Below, one piece after another: positions 51,489 to 60,217 of a stretch of DNA of 64,000 nucleotides (positions are counted from its first letter, which is position 1; each line of letters begins with the position of its first letter). The position numbers and the translations under genes were made by a program. The notes beneath the pieces were generated by a model. The model was given only the letters and a program-made list of their open reading frames with translations, made no database searches and was not told where the DNA came from. This DNA comes from VGSG01 sp040756375 (GTDB taxonomy: Bacteria > Desulfobacterota > Desulfomonilia > Desulfomonilales > Desulfomonilaceae), in NCBI GenBank assembly GCA_040756375.1, contig JBFLZC010000001.1:502901-566900 (forward strand), read 5' to 3'.

Positions 51489-52325
51489 ATGCCTTCAGCA
51501 GAAAGAGACGTCAAGGACATATTTCAGGGAGCAGACCGAATCGAAATCCTCGGGAAACTCCCCTTCATTCTCTGGGAGTACATTAATCACGGTCGTAGAT
51601 TGATCCAGGAGATGGGTTCAAGCTCGGCCGATCTGTCCTCTTCCTTCCAGAGTATGGAAAGAATGCTCGGGGTGCTGGGAACAGCCGCCGACCATCTGGG
51701 AAACGAGGAACTGAAGGGACGGCTGGCGGGGCACAGCCGGATCATCACCTCGTACCGAAAGGGGGATATTCCCGATGGCGACTTCACGCAGTCTTTCGGC
51801 TCCGAGCTTGCTTCCTTGGAAAAAGTGGCTGGTAATCGACCGAACGTGACCGCAGACAGCCTCTTGCCTGAAGACTTTGTCGAGCGGGAGCTCCAAAGAG
51901 CAGAGAAGGTCAAGGCAGGGAGAAGCGCGGATGTAGTTGTGAGCGGTGAGATCCTCGATGATATCCGCGACTTCCTCACCAGCAAAGTGCTGACTGAAGA
52001 GATTTCGTCCATTCTCATAATCGACAACGCGGGGACGCTCATCGTCAACGTTGGCAACAAGGTGGACCTGGACGCGATCTCTCTCGCGGCGGTTGCTGCT
52101 GCCAACTTTGCAGCCACGGAGAAGATCGCCCGACTCATAGGAGAGCGCGATTTTGTGCTCCTCTTTTACAAAGGACGGAACGAATCATTCCACTTCAGGC
52201 GATTGGGTACCGATTACATTATTGTCACTATCTTCAATAACTCGCTTTCTCTGGGACTTATCCGGCTGAAGATCGCCGAGGTGGCTCAGGTCCTGGAAAG
52301 AAAGCTGCCCAAGAGAGAGGGATAA
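51489..52325 (+). CDS. Roadblock/LC7-domain protein, MglB-like partner
   Basis: 278 residues. The N-terminal 150 residues are helical and unrecognised (FILWEYINHGRRLIQEMGSS). The C-terminal part (about 155-270) is a roadblock/LC7 domain: SSILIIDNAGTLIVNVGNKV, AAVAAANFAATEKIARLIGE and FRRLGTDYIIVTIFNNSLSL. Roadblock proteins act on MglA-type GTPases, and such a GTPase is encoded two bases downstream, so this is its likely regulator (GAP or scaffold). AAGGATTG precedes the start. Confidence 0.85.
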   Translation: MPSAERDVKDIFQGADRIEILGKLPFILWEYINHGRRLIQEMGSSSADLSSSFQSMERMLGVLGTAADHLGNEELKGRLAGHSRIITSYRKGDIPDGDFTQSFGSELASLEKVAGNRPNVTADSLLPEDFVERELQRAEKVKAGRSADVVVSGEILDDIRDFLTSKVLTEEISSILIIDNAGTLIVNVGNKVDLDAISLAAVAAANFAATEKIARLIGERDFVLLFYKGRNESFHFRRLGTDYIIVTIFNNSLSLGLIRLKIAEVAQVLERKLPKREG

Positions 52326-52327
52326 CA

Positions 52328-52942
52328 GTGGCGTTCATAAACAAGAGCGCGAAGGAAATACAGGTCAAAATCGTCTACTACGGCCCCGGTAGGGGCGGAA
52401 AGACTACAAACCTCCTCTACGTGAATCAGAAGATGAGCGCTAAGTTCATGGGCAAGATGATCTCCATCGACACCCGGGGTGACAAGACCCTCTTCTTCGA
52501 TTTCCTTCCCCTGTCACTCGGGAAGATTCGGGGTTTCAGTATCCGGGTACAGCTCTACACTGTGCCTGGTCAGGTTCTCTACAATGAGAGCCGGAAAATG
52601 GTACTCAAAGGAGTGGATGGCGTCGTTTTCGTCGCGGACTCCATGGAGGTTCAGCGAGAGGCCAACGTGGAGAGTTTTCTCAACCTGCGTGAAAACTTGG
52701 CGGACGACAACCTGGACTTGCAGGAGATACCGCTGGTCCTCCAGTTGAATAAGCGCGACCTGGAAGGGAGCGTCATCCCGGTACTGAGTGAAGAGATCAT
52801 GAGGGATGACCTCTGTCAGCATCTCAAGCTTCCCGCGCCGATCATGGGCGCGAGCGCGCTCCAGGGCCCGGGCGTATTCGAAACCTTGCGAGAAATCAGC
52901 AAGATAACCATCAAATCGGTGCACTATAAGCTCAGGAGCTGA
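52328..52942 (+). CDS. MglA-like small GTPase
   Basis: 204 residues: G1 GPGRGGKTT, switch region ISIDTRGDKTLFFDFLPLSL, G3 YTVPGQVLYN (threonine-valine where Ras has Asp, as in MglA), G4 LNKRDLE and SALQGPGVFETL. MglA-type GTPases set polarity and motility in deltaproteobacteria. Starts at GTG, two bases after the roadblock gene stop, so coupled translation and a shared complex are likely. Confidence 0.93.
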   Translation: MAFINKSAKEIQVKIVYYGPGRGGKTTNLLYVNQKMSAKFMGKMISIDTRGDKTLFFDFLPLSLGKIRGFSIRVQLYTVPGQVLYNESRKMVLKGVDGVVFVADSMEVQREANVESFLNLRENLADDNLDLQEIPLVLQLNKRDLEGSVIPVLSEEIMRDDLCQHLKLPAPIMGASALQGPGVFETLREISKITIKSVHYKLRS

Positions 52943-52962
52943 GAACCGACACTGCCGACACC

Positions 52963-54174
52963 ATGGCTTCTTCAGACGACACAAAAGATTTTGATGCTAT
53001 GGTCGACCAAGCCCTCGACGGCTTCTTCGACGACGATCTCGTGGATCGCCAAGGAAAGAAGAGGACGAAGCGTGGCGGTCACGAACGCCCGTCCGAAAGT
53101 GCGTCTGCATCGGAACCCTCCTTCGAGAATGCTGTCGACACCCTCTTCAAGACCGGTGGCACCGACGTCTTTGGGCGGAGTGCCGTCACCTCCGGAGATC
53201 CTGACACGGATCGCGAAATTGACCTGGCCGTGGAAACGCTCTTTGTTGAAGAGCCGGAAACGGCTCCCCCGGACACCGCGGAATTAGAAGCCCAGGTGGT
53301 GAGTGGACCTTCCTTCGAGGACAAGGTGGTCGGCAAATTGGCTTTGGCTGATATCGACTGGTCCGCCCCCAGCGCGGGCCAAGCCGCGCGGGCCCGTCAG
53401 CAACCTCCTCCCGCGGTCGAAAGCCCTTCTTACGACCAGGCTATGGCCAAAGAAGTCCAAAAGAACCTGGACTCTGTCTACAAAGCCGGCACTCAGCAAG
53501 AGGCCCAAGTAGCGGATGAAGCCCTTTCGGCTCGAGCCGCCACCAGCATCATGGCAGCGTCTCCGCTGCGCACCCTTCAGGAAGCGATTCTGACTCTGGA
53601 ATGGGAGATCTCCAAGCGATCGGTCACGACGCTGGCTCAAGAATTGCGTGGGCTGCGGTTCAAGTATCGGGACAACGTGACCGTGGATTTCGCTGCGATC
53701 TCGATGAGAGTGGTTCTGGACTACATTGTGAAGAGGATGTCCAAGGCACATCCCGAATCCATACGCTTCTTGTTGGAGATGACCGACTTTCTTGACTCGA
53801 GCCTGTCACTCTCCGAGTCAGACCCGCTTCAGTCGTTTCATGAGATTCTGATCCGCTACGAACGATACAAGTCGCTTATCCGACGGGCTGAGGGCCTGCC
53901 GGACCCCAAACCGGACATCAGCAAACGGCTCGAGATCCAGGATCCTGAAGCCTTTCTGCGCTTGGTCGAGAATCGTGCCAAGACTCTCGTGAGCGCAGGT
54001 CGATCTCTTGCCAAAGGACTCCCCTCGACCGGAGATCCGGAAAATCTCATCCGCTCGTTCAGATTCCTGGTCAACCGGGCTGTTAATCAGATACTGGAGA
54101 ATACTCACGGAAACTCACTCCAGCGGGCGTCTCGTCCATCGCGAGCAAGGAAAAAGACGCCCTCCAAATGGTGA
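52963..54174 (+). CDS. Uncharacterised protein with helical C-terminal domain, GTPase neighbour
   Basis: 403 residues. The first 180 are acidic, Ser/Pro-rich and probably disordered, with three recurring short motifs around FENAVDTLF, IDLAVETLF and FEDKVVGKLA. The rest (LRTLQEAILTLEWEISKRSV...) is helical without a family I know. Located 20 bases after the MglA-like gene. The repeated short motifs could be docking peptides for the GTPase or roadblock protein; that is inference. No signal peptide or membrane span. Confidence 0.75.
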   Translation: MASSDDTKDFDAMVDQALDGFFDDDLVDRQGKKRTKRGGHERPSESASASEPSFENAVDTLFKTGGTDVFGRSAVTSGDPDTDREIDLAVETLFVEEPETAPPDTAELEAQVVSGPSFEDKVVGKLALADIDWSAPSAGQAARARQQPPPAVESPSYDQAMAKEVQKNLDSVYKAGTQQEAQVADEALSARAATSIMAASPLRTLQEAILTLEWEISKRSVTTLAQELRGLRFKYRDNVTVDFAAISMRVVLDYIVKRMSKAHPESIRFLLEMTDFLDSSLSLSESDPLQSFHEILIRYERYKSLIRRAEGLPDPKPDISKRLEIQDPEAFLRLVENRAKTLVSAGRSLAKGLPSTGDPENLIRSFRFLVNRAVNQILENTHGNSLQRASRPSRARKKTPSKW

Positions 54175-54288
54175 CTCATGGGGTGAGCGTACGACACCAT
54201 GAGGGTGTCACCCTAGCGCAGGACGAGGGCAATCGAATAGGGGATCGTTCAAAAAGCAGACGACCCTCAAGAGGTGCAGGGGAAAGAT

Positions 54289-54651
54289 ATGAGCGCAGAC
54301 AATCCTGTGTTTGAAGCGAGCAATCGGCGGCGATTCAGCCGCAAGTACATGTTGTTCAAAATCCCCGCCTATGACGCGCAGTCCAGGAAATTCTTGGGCC
54401 TGGTGCAGGATATCAGCGAGAAAGGTGTGCAGCTTTTCGGTGTGGAAGTGGGGGTCAATGCAAGAAGAACACTCATTATTCAGGCCTCCGATTACATCAA
54501 AGGCGCCCCCTTACAGTTCGAAGCCCAGTGTCGCTGGACCCGGAAAGAAAGCACTCAGGGATACTATGTCTCCGGTTTCGAGATTACATCCATCGGCGAG
54601 GAATCCCGAAGGAACCTCGGGCGTTTGATTGAGTTCTTGACAATAGGATAA
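54289..54651 (+). CDS. PilZ-domain c-di-GMP receptor
   Basis: 120 residues, essentially one PilZ domain. Both ligand motifs are intact: RRRFSRK (RxxxR) and DISEKGVQL (D/NxSxxG). It should bind cyclic di-GMP in the cytosol. AGGGGAAAG precedes ATG 54289. It lies between the roadblock/MglA group and an FHA-GAF-cyclase gene, so c-di-GMP may feed into that pathway. Confidence 0.88.
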   Translation: MSADNPVFEASNRRRFSRKYMLFKIPAYDAQSRKFLGLVQDISEKGVQLFGVEVGVNARRTLIIQASDYIKGAPLQFEAQCRWTRKESTQGYYVSGFEITSIGEESRRNLGRLIEFLTIG

Positions 54652-54685
54652 CCCGTTTAGGGGGGATCAGGAGTCGGTTTACTCA

Positions 54686-54713
54686 CCTCCCCATACGTAA
54701 ACCCAACCAGGGT
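54686..54713. repeat. Inverted copy of the repeat at 29467
   Basis: On the minus strand it reads ACCCTGGTTGGGTTTACGTA then TGGGGAGG, two mismatches from the copy at 29467-29493. It lies upstream of the cyclase gene. Confidence 0.75.
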
Positions 54714-54768
54714 TACTACATGCCGAGATCTTTCCAAAGAACTCCGCAGAAGGCAACCCGGATAACCC

Positions 54769-56397
54769 ATGTTCCATCTCACCATCATCAGACCTGACGG
54801 CCGGACCATCGAACAGAAAATCACCCACGAGCGAGCGCTGGTAGGCCGTGATGACAAGTGCGACCTTCGCCTGGTAGACACGAAGGTATCTCGCAAACAC
54901 TGCCTGCTCACCCGGGAGGGCACGCGTGTTACCGTCAAGGATCTGGAGAGTCGAAACGGAACGTGGCTGAACGGCCGCAAGATCAAGAGCAAACGCTACA
55001 TAAGACAAGGGGACATGATCCAGATTGGGCCGTTCAGACTGGTTTTCCGTCCCAAGTCTTCTTCCGCGGACATGGAGCGTTTGCTCAGCACCACCGTGGA
55101 GATGCCCAGACATCCGATGGAGACGTACGTTCATAAAGACGAGACCGAGAAAGTAGTAAAGCCGCTCGGAATGATCACGAACTACCTCGCGGAAACTACC
55201 GCGAAGCAAGAGGAGACATCTGCGGGCCTCAGACGCGAACGGCTCAACCGCAACCTCGTAACGCTCTATCGCATAACCGAGGAGCTGGTGCTCACCCGGG
55301 ACCTTGATGAGATCCTTGATTACATCATGGACCAGGTCTTCCGTATCTTCATGCCATCCCAGGCCATCATACTACTGCGTGAAGATGGCGGATTTCCGCT
55401 TCCCAGAAAAGAAAGACGCGCTGAAGGCCAAGGAAATATTCGGTCCATCAGCAACACAATTGTTCGGAGGATTCTGAAGGACAAGGTGGGCATCCTTACC
55501 GACAATGCCCTGGAAGACCCGCGCTTTGAATCAGGCGACAGTGTGGTCATCGACGGCATTCGATCCGTCATGGCTGCACCCATTTGGGAGGATAGGTCGA
55601 TTCTGGGCGTTATCTACGTTGACAGCTTAGATGTTGCAGCCGGGTATCAAACGGAAGACCTGGACTTGCTTACGGCAATCGGCCACCAGACCGCGCTGGC
55701 TATTCAACGCTGGAAGCTCACCGAACAGCTCCGAGAAGGCGCGGTAAAGAATGCGGTGATCAGGCAGAACCTGGGGCGTTTTCATTCGCCGCAGGTGGTG
55801 GATCTTATCCTTCAGGGCGCGGCTGAGCTAGAACCAAAAGAGAGCCTGGCCACAATATTTTTCTGTGACATCGTGAGCTTTACGGCCCTGTGCGAAAAGC
55901 TCCCCCCGTCTGAATTGCAGGGCGTGCTGAACCTCTTTATCAAGACCGTCAACGAAGTGGTCTTTGAAGAACAGGGAACCCTCGACAAGTTCATCGGCGA
56001 TTCCGCAATGGCCATCTTCGGCGCTCCAGTCCCCCAGGAAGACGCGGCCGGTCGGGCAATACGCTCAGCCCTGAAGATCCGCGAGCGACTCGCCCGCGCG
56101 CAGGCTGCCACTGACCCGGATCTACGCTTTCAGGTCCGGTACGGCATCAACACCGGCAAAGCAGTGGTGGGAAACTTCGGGACTTCCGACAGGATGGATT
56201 ACACAATTCTCGGACTCTGCGTGAACCTGGCCTTTCGTATTTGTCGGTACGCGGACCCTGATCGAATCGTCATCGGACACGAAACGTACGAAAACATTAA
56301 GGACAAGGAACTCTTCATCACCCGACCGGTAGGCGCCACCAGACTCAGAGGAGTAAGAGGCAGGGTGAAGCTGTACGAGGTTGCGGACTTCGCGTGA
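54769..56397 (+). CDS. FHA-GAF-class III nucleotide cyclase
   Basis: 542 residues. FHA domain (about 1-95): GRDDKCDLRLVDTKVSRKHC and ESRNGTWLNG, a phosphothreonine reader. GAF domain (about 165-325). Class III cyclase domain (about 355-540): metal aspartates in FFCDIVSFTAL and KFIGDSAMAIFGAP, and NTGKAVVGNFG. The segment DYTILGLCVNLAFRI has Gly-Leu where Gly-Asp is usual, so substrate specificity or activity may differ. It would make cAMP or cGMP in response to a phosphorylated partner and a GAF ligand. No strong ribosome site. Confidence 0.92.
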   Translation: MFHLTIIRPDGRTIEQKITHERALVGRDDKCDLRLVDTKVSRKHCLLTREGTRVTVKDLESRNGTWLNGRKIKSKRYIRQGDMIQIGPFRLVFRPKSSSADMERLLSTTVEMPRHPMETYVHKDETEKVVKPLGMITNYLAETTAKQEETSAGLRRERLNRNLVTLYRITEELVLTRDLDEILDYIMDQVFRIFMPSQAIILLREDGGFPLPRKERRAEGQGNIRSISNTIVRRILKDKVGILTDNALEDPRFESGDSVVIDGIRSVMAAPIWEDRSILGVIYVDSLDVAAGYQTEDLDLLTAIGHQTALAIQRWKLTEQLREGAVKNAVIRQNLGRFHSPQVVDLILQGAAELEPKESLATIFFCDIVSFTALCEKLPPSELQGVLNLFIKTVNEVVFEEQGTLDKFIGDSAMAIFGAPVPQEDAAGRAIRSALKIRERLARAQAATDPDLRFQVRYGINTGKAVVGNFGTSDRMDYTILGLCVNLAFRICRYADPDRIVIGHETYENIKDKELFITRPVGATRLRGVRGRVKLYEVADFA

Positions 56398-56472
56398 GAT
56401 ATATAGCGCTTGTCAAGAGTAATCGCGAAATGAGACCTGGCTCTTGTCTTTCCCCCGGAGGGGGAGCACCTT

Positions 56473-56630
56473 GAGTAGCCCCGCGGGACGCGGGGTGAAA
56501 CCCGTGGTACGCGGCATCAATAGTAAGTTTCTCACGACCCTGAAAGGGTCGCCCCTTTCAGGGTCGTTCCCCGGATTGTGGGGGACCGCTTTCCCTGGGT
56601 TTCATCCCGCGATGCGCGGGACTACTCATA
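56473..56630. repeat. Intergenic hairpins after the cyclase gene
   Basis: AGCCCCGCGGGACGCGGGG... with ATCCCGCGATGCGCGGGACT, and CGACCCTGAAAGGG / CCCTTTCAGGGTCG (about 56538-56567). The gene-free stretch 56398-56807 shows only these. Confidence 0.65.
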
Positions 56631-56807
56631 GTATCCCCCTTTGGGGAATTGCGGAACGCAGAGAAAGTCTGCTGAAAGCGACGGTCAGGTAACTGCTAAG
56701 GCTGCTGCCGCTTCGTCTGGAAGTGGGCTCTAATTCCGACAGAACTTTCGGGGATGGCTATAGTGTTTGGCGAGAGGCAACGGCCTGATTTGCTGAAGTG
56801 GCCCAGG

Positions 56808-57125
56808 TTATCTCGCCGATGCTGCCGTCATTCGAGGTGTTACTTCCTTCCTCACCTTGTCCGTCAGCTTGTTATCCTCGGCGACCTCCAGCTCATAGTG
56901 CGTCTGGAGGTTGGTCCAAAATTCCACTGAGGTTCCGAAATGCCTCGCTAGCCTCAGTGCCGTATCTATCGTAATACCCCGCTTGCCGTGAACGATCTCG
57001 TTTATCCGCCGCGGAGGAACTTTCAGGTCACGGGCAAGCCGGTTCTGGCTTAATCCGAGAGGCTTCATGAATTCTTCCAGGAGCACTTCTCCCGGATGGA
57101 CCGGAGGCAATACTTTCCTTGTCAT
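56808..57125 (-). CDS. higA: HigA-family antitoxin
   Basis: 105 residues. The XRE-type helix-turn-helix with the HigA opening PPVHPGEVLLEEFMKPLGLS, NRLARDLKVPPRRINEIVHG and FGTSVEFWTNLQTHYELEVA is present and complete. HigA neutralises HigB and represses the operon. It begins six bases after the higB stop. AAAGGATAG precedes the ATG. Confidence 0.93.
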   Translation of the reverse strand: MTRKVLPPVHPGEVLLEEFMKPLGLSQNRLARDLKVPPRRINEIVHGKRGITIDTALRLARHFGTSVEFWTNLQTHYELEVAEDNKLTDKVRKEVTPRMTAASAR

Positions 57126-57130
57126 GGTAT

Positions 57131-57418
57131 CTATCCTTTGTGGTAATCAACGATCTCGACCTCGTGGGCCTTCCCTTCTGCCCACACAAAGCAGATGCGG
57201 TACTGATCGTTGATCCGTATGCTGTGCTGTCCCTTTCTGTCACCTTTTAGGGGTTCCAGCCGGTTTCCCGGCGGGCTCTTCAAGTCTTCAAGATACGCGG
57301 CGACGTGGAGCATTACAAGTTTTCTGTGTGCAGGTTCTTGAATGGCCTGGGGCACTTTACTGGAATGCTCCCTTTTGAACACCTTTTCGGTCTCTTTGTC
57401 CTTGAAGCTCGCTATCAT
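57131..57418 (-). CDS. higB: HigB-family toxin
   Basis: 95 residues of the RelE/ParE superfamily HigB (killer) group: IASFKDKETEKVFKRE, PPGNRLEPLKGDRKGQHSIR and INDQYRICFVW. HigB cuts mRNA on the ribosome. It precedes higA, the usual inverted order for this family. Both genes look intact, in contrast with the two damaged toxin-antitoxin loci at 27.6-29.3 kb. Confidence 0.93.
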   Translation of the reverse strand: MIASFKDKETEKVFKREHSSKVPQAIQEPAHRKLVMLHVAAYLEDLKSPPGNRLEPLKGDRKGQHSIRINDQYRICFVWAEGKAHEVEIVDYHKG

Positions 57419-57640
57419 TATTCAACCATATGACGAGCAGCGTCATAGGTCAAGACCGATCCTGAACGCGCCTCGTAATCGAGTCCAATTGCGTCTGGTG
57501 AAGCTCCGATTCAGGGGAGGGGCGCGTGAGGAGAAGATGCTTCAGCCGGATGGCCCGAGTTTGATAGGACACCGACTTATACCGCCAAAGCATTGGTCAA
57601 GAGAGAACTAGCATCTACTGCAATTCCTAATCCGGCCAAA

Positions 57641-59413
57641 TCAAAACTTCAGTTGGTGCTGCAAGTCCCGGTGCTTTCCGTCTTTCATAAACACCCGTAT
57701 GCTTATTGGAAATGTGCCCCACCCTCTGGCTGACAGTCCAAACGGGCGTTTCGGATCTCCCTGCTCACAAACCAAACGAACCGGATTTGGAAAAGTGGGA
57801 TGGAGCTTGTATTCTACGCACTTGATATCATCGAGATTTTGCTTGTTCCCCTTGATGAATATGGTCCAATTCCACTCATTGCCTCCTATAGATTCTGCTA
57901 CATTGTCTGGAGAGATGTCTCGTGCCTGTTGAGATGAGGTGGCATGACCTATCCTGCTCATTTTTTTCGCTTGAATATCCAGGACTCTGGCTCCAAGAGC
58001 TGGATCCGTAATCAGCAGCAACCTCCCGTCAGGCGAAAACGACGCGGACGTCGCAGAACTGGCCTCTAACGTTGCCAGCTCTTCAGCTCGGTAGATATCC
58101 CAGAGTCTTATGCCATTAATGCAGTACTCACCCGCTAACTTTAGCCTCTCTGCTATGTACGCCATGATCGTCTTCCCATCCGGCGAAAAACTAACTTCCT
58201 TGAACCCTTCGTTCTCCCCTTGGTCAGCGTAAAACAACTCCTTTTGCGTGGCGACGTCCCACACTGTTATCATGCGTGGATGCGGCACGAGGCCGGAACG
58301 TGCTTCTCCGACCGAGAGAAGTAGTCTCGAATCCAGAGAAAACTGGAGTTCCATAGCGTCATCGAAGGCTCCAGTCAGGGTGGCAAGTTGACGGCCATCT
58401 TGCAGATTCCATAGGATAATAGGTCCATTGATCCTTTGTGTTGCCAATAGCTTGCCGTCAGGGGAAAAAGATACCCGCACATTATGCCACCGAGAAGCAA
58501 ACTGCTTTTCTAGACTAGGTTGCGGAGCACAGAATGTGCCCACCTTGCTGCCTGAAGCAAGGTCCCAAGCCACTGCGCAATCGTCCTGTCCTTCGATGAG
58601 AATCGTTCCATCCGGTGAGAAGTATGCTGGCCCACGGATGATGGGAAGCGCGCACCCCTTGCTTGCCCCGATGTCCCAAATCGCCTCGCCCTGGAAATCT
58701 CTGAAGAGCAGAAACCTGCCGTGCGGAGAGAACTTAGCGAATCCGGCCTTGACTGTGACTAGTTCCTTCCCGCTCTGGATGTCCCAAAGCTTTACCCTAT
58801 CCGTGATGTACCTATCGGTGGACAATTCAAGTTGGGAGCCTACCTCCGATCCGGCAAGCGCCATGACCGTCTTACCATCAGGTGACAGCACGACTTCATT
58901 AAACTCTTTCTTCTGATCTTCGCGGACGTGAAGCAATTCCTTTTGAGTGACGACGTCCCATACCGTGATTCCGTTTGTTCGAGCAATTTTGTGATTTATG
59001 GCTTCTGCCTTTATCACGGAGAGAATTAATCTCGAATCTCGCGAGAAGGTTAGACTTACACCGTCGTCGCCCGTCCTCCCAAATGTGGCGAGTTTGCGCA
59101 CACTCTGAGCATCCCACAAGATGACCGGTCCATAGGTGCGCTGTGTTGCTAGTAGCTTCCCATTCGGGGAAAACGACAAGACAACATGACAAGCCCTCTG
59201 TTTCAATGGTGGCCAGGGAGGTTCATCCGCATACAAAGCGGCAATCTTTTCGCCCGAGGCGCCATCCCACAGCACCACAGTGCAGTTCTGTTCCGGAGAG
59301 GCAAGAATCGCACCATCGGGTGAGAAGCGCGGCTGCCCTTTCTCAACAGCACAAGCCACGGCGGGATATGCGATCAGCAACACTGTCACCAGCAGCTGTG
59401 CCGCGCATCTCAT
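57641..59413 (-). CDS. Exported WD40-like propeller with C-terminal pYEATS domain
   Basis: 590 residues. A signal peptide (RCAAQLLVTVLLIAYPAVAC) is followed by WD40-like blades (FSPDGAILAS...VVLWD; FSPNGKLLATQRTYGPVILW; and so on). The array has two homologous halves: ITVWDVVTQKELLHV versus ITVWDVATQKELFYA and FSPNGKLLATQ versus FSPDGKLLATQ. Residues about 510-590 (WTIFIKGNKQNLDDIKCVEY, LHPTFPNPVRLV, GWGTFPISIRVFMKDGKHRD) match the prokaryotic YEATS domain. Function unknown; pYEATS is otherwise found in conflict/signalling proteins. GGGAGGG supports the start. Confidence 0.85.
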   Translation of the reverse strand: MRCAAQLLVTVLLIAYPAVACAVEKGQPRFSPDGAILASPEQNCTVVLWDGASGEKIAALYADEPPWPPLKQRACHVVLSFSPNGKLLATQRTYGPVILWDAQSVRKLATFGRTGDDGVSLTFSRDSRLILSVIKAEAINHKIARTNGITVWDVVTQKELLHVREDQKKEFNEVVLSPDGKTVMALAGSEVGSQLELSTDRYITDRVKLWDIQSGKELVTVKAGFAKFSPHGRFLLFRDFQGEAIWDIGASKGCALPIIRGPAYFSPDGTILIEGQDDCAVAWDLASGSKVGTFCAPQPSLEKQFASRWHNVRVSFSPDGKLLATQRINGPIILWNLQDGRQLATLTGAFDDAMELQFSLDSRLLLSVGEARSGLVPHPRMITVWDVATQKELFYADQGENEGFKEVSFSPDGKTIMAYIAERLKLAGEYCINGIRLWDIYRAEELATLEASSATSASFSPDGRLLLITDPALGARVLDIQAKKMSRIGHATSSQQARDISPDNVAESIGGNEWNWTIFIKGNKQNLDDIKCVEYKLHPTFPNPVRLVCEQGDPKRPFGLSARGWGTFPISIRVFMKDGKHRDLQHQLKF

Positions 59414-59563
59414 AGTTGCCCTCCCCTCGGTGAGAATAAATGTCGTTGGAAGTCGAGTGGCTGTCCGCCAATTACCTTGGGATTGTGCGGCATTCTCGCC
59501 ATATCGAGCCCCTTGGTACTGTTAAGGGCTCAAAGGAAGGTTCCGCCGATCCCGAAAAGCCTT

Positions 59564-60070
59564 TCACGGCCTTAACTTATACGCCAGCACAAGCTTAAGT
59601 TCTTTGCCCGTCCATTCGAAAAAGTGCTTATCGGCAGTGCTCTTCTCTATTGTTCCGGTAACAATGAGTAATCGCCTGTCGAGCCGAAACTCGACATTTC
59701 TGGGGATCACCGTGGGATTGTCCTCATTGTAGGGTGGCACGCTCTGAACTGGAAGGAAGTCCGGAAAGAACACCCCACCACCTATCGCGTCGACTATAGC
59801 GAATTCGATACAGTCGGTTCCGCACCCCCATCGCACCACGGTATAGTGGCCGGCAAAATTCGGGCCCTTTGCTGCTCCTTCCCGAAGACGAGTGCGATAA
59901 GTGCGAGCCCTGCCCTTTGAAACGTCGGGTTTGGTTATCTTCTTGATAGACACCTTCTTGGCGGGAAAATCAGAAAATGTGGGGTCGGGCGGTGATTGGG
60001 ACCATACAAGGGCAGACGGAATCAGGAGAAGAATTACTGCACATATAACCAAGGGCACGCGTTTCTGCAT
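59564..60070 (-). CDS. Exported protein of unknown function
   Basis: 168 residues: signal peptide (VPLVICAVILLLIPSALVWS), then a domain whose best marked part is GPNFAGHYTVVRWGCGTDCI followed by EFAIVDAIGGGVFFPDFL, with two nearby cysteines (GCGTDC) likely to pair. Similar exported proteins of unknown function occur in many bacteria. The start ATG 60070 lacks a strong ribosome site. The 150 bases between this gene and the propeller gene are empty. Confidence 0.8.
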   Translation of the reverse strand: MQKRVPLVICAVILLLIPSALVWSQSPPDPTFSDFPAKKVSIKKITKPDVSKGRARTYRTRLREGAAKGPNFAGHYTVVRWGCGTDCIEFAIVDAIGGGVFFPDFLPVQSVPPYNEDNPTVIPRNVEFRLDRRLLIVTGTIEKSTADKHFFEWTGKELKLVLAYKLRP

Positions 60071-60217
60071 GAATGCACTTTCATTGGCTCCCAGCCCAAG
60101 AGTCGCACCGGTTCCTGCAAGAATTCACGTGTACCAACTTCTTAACTTCGGCCAGGTCGGAGAATTCATTCGTAGCCGTGCTTATTCAGAGAGTGCCAGG
60201 GCCCCCGTACACAGCTT

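Noticed and set aside
51287..51586. 99-codon plus-strand frame before the roadblock gene
   Set aside because: Runs into the roadblock gene in another frame, with Arg/His-rich composition and no ribosome site.
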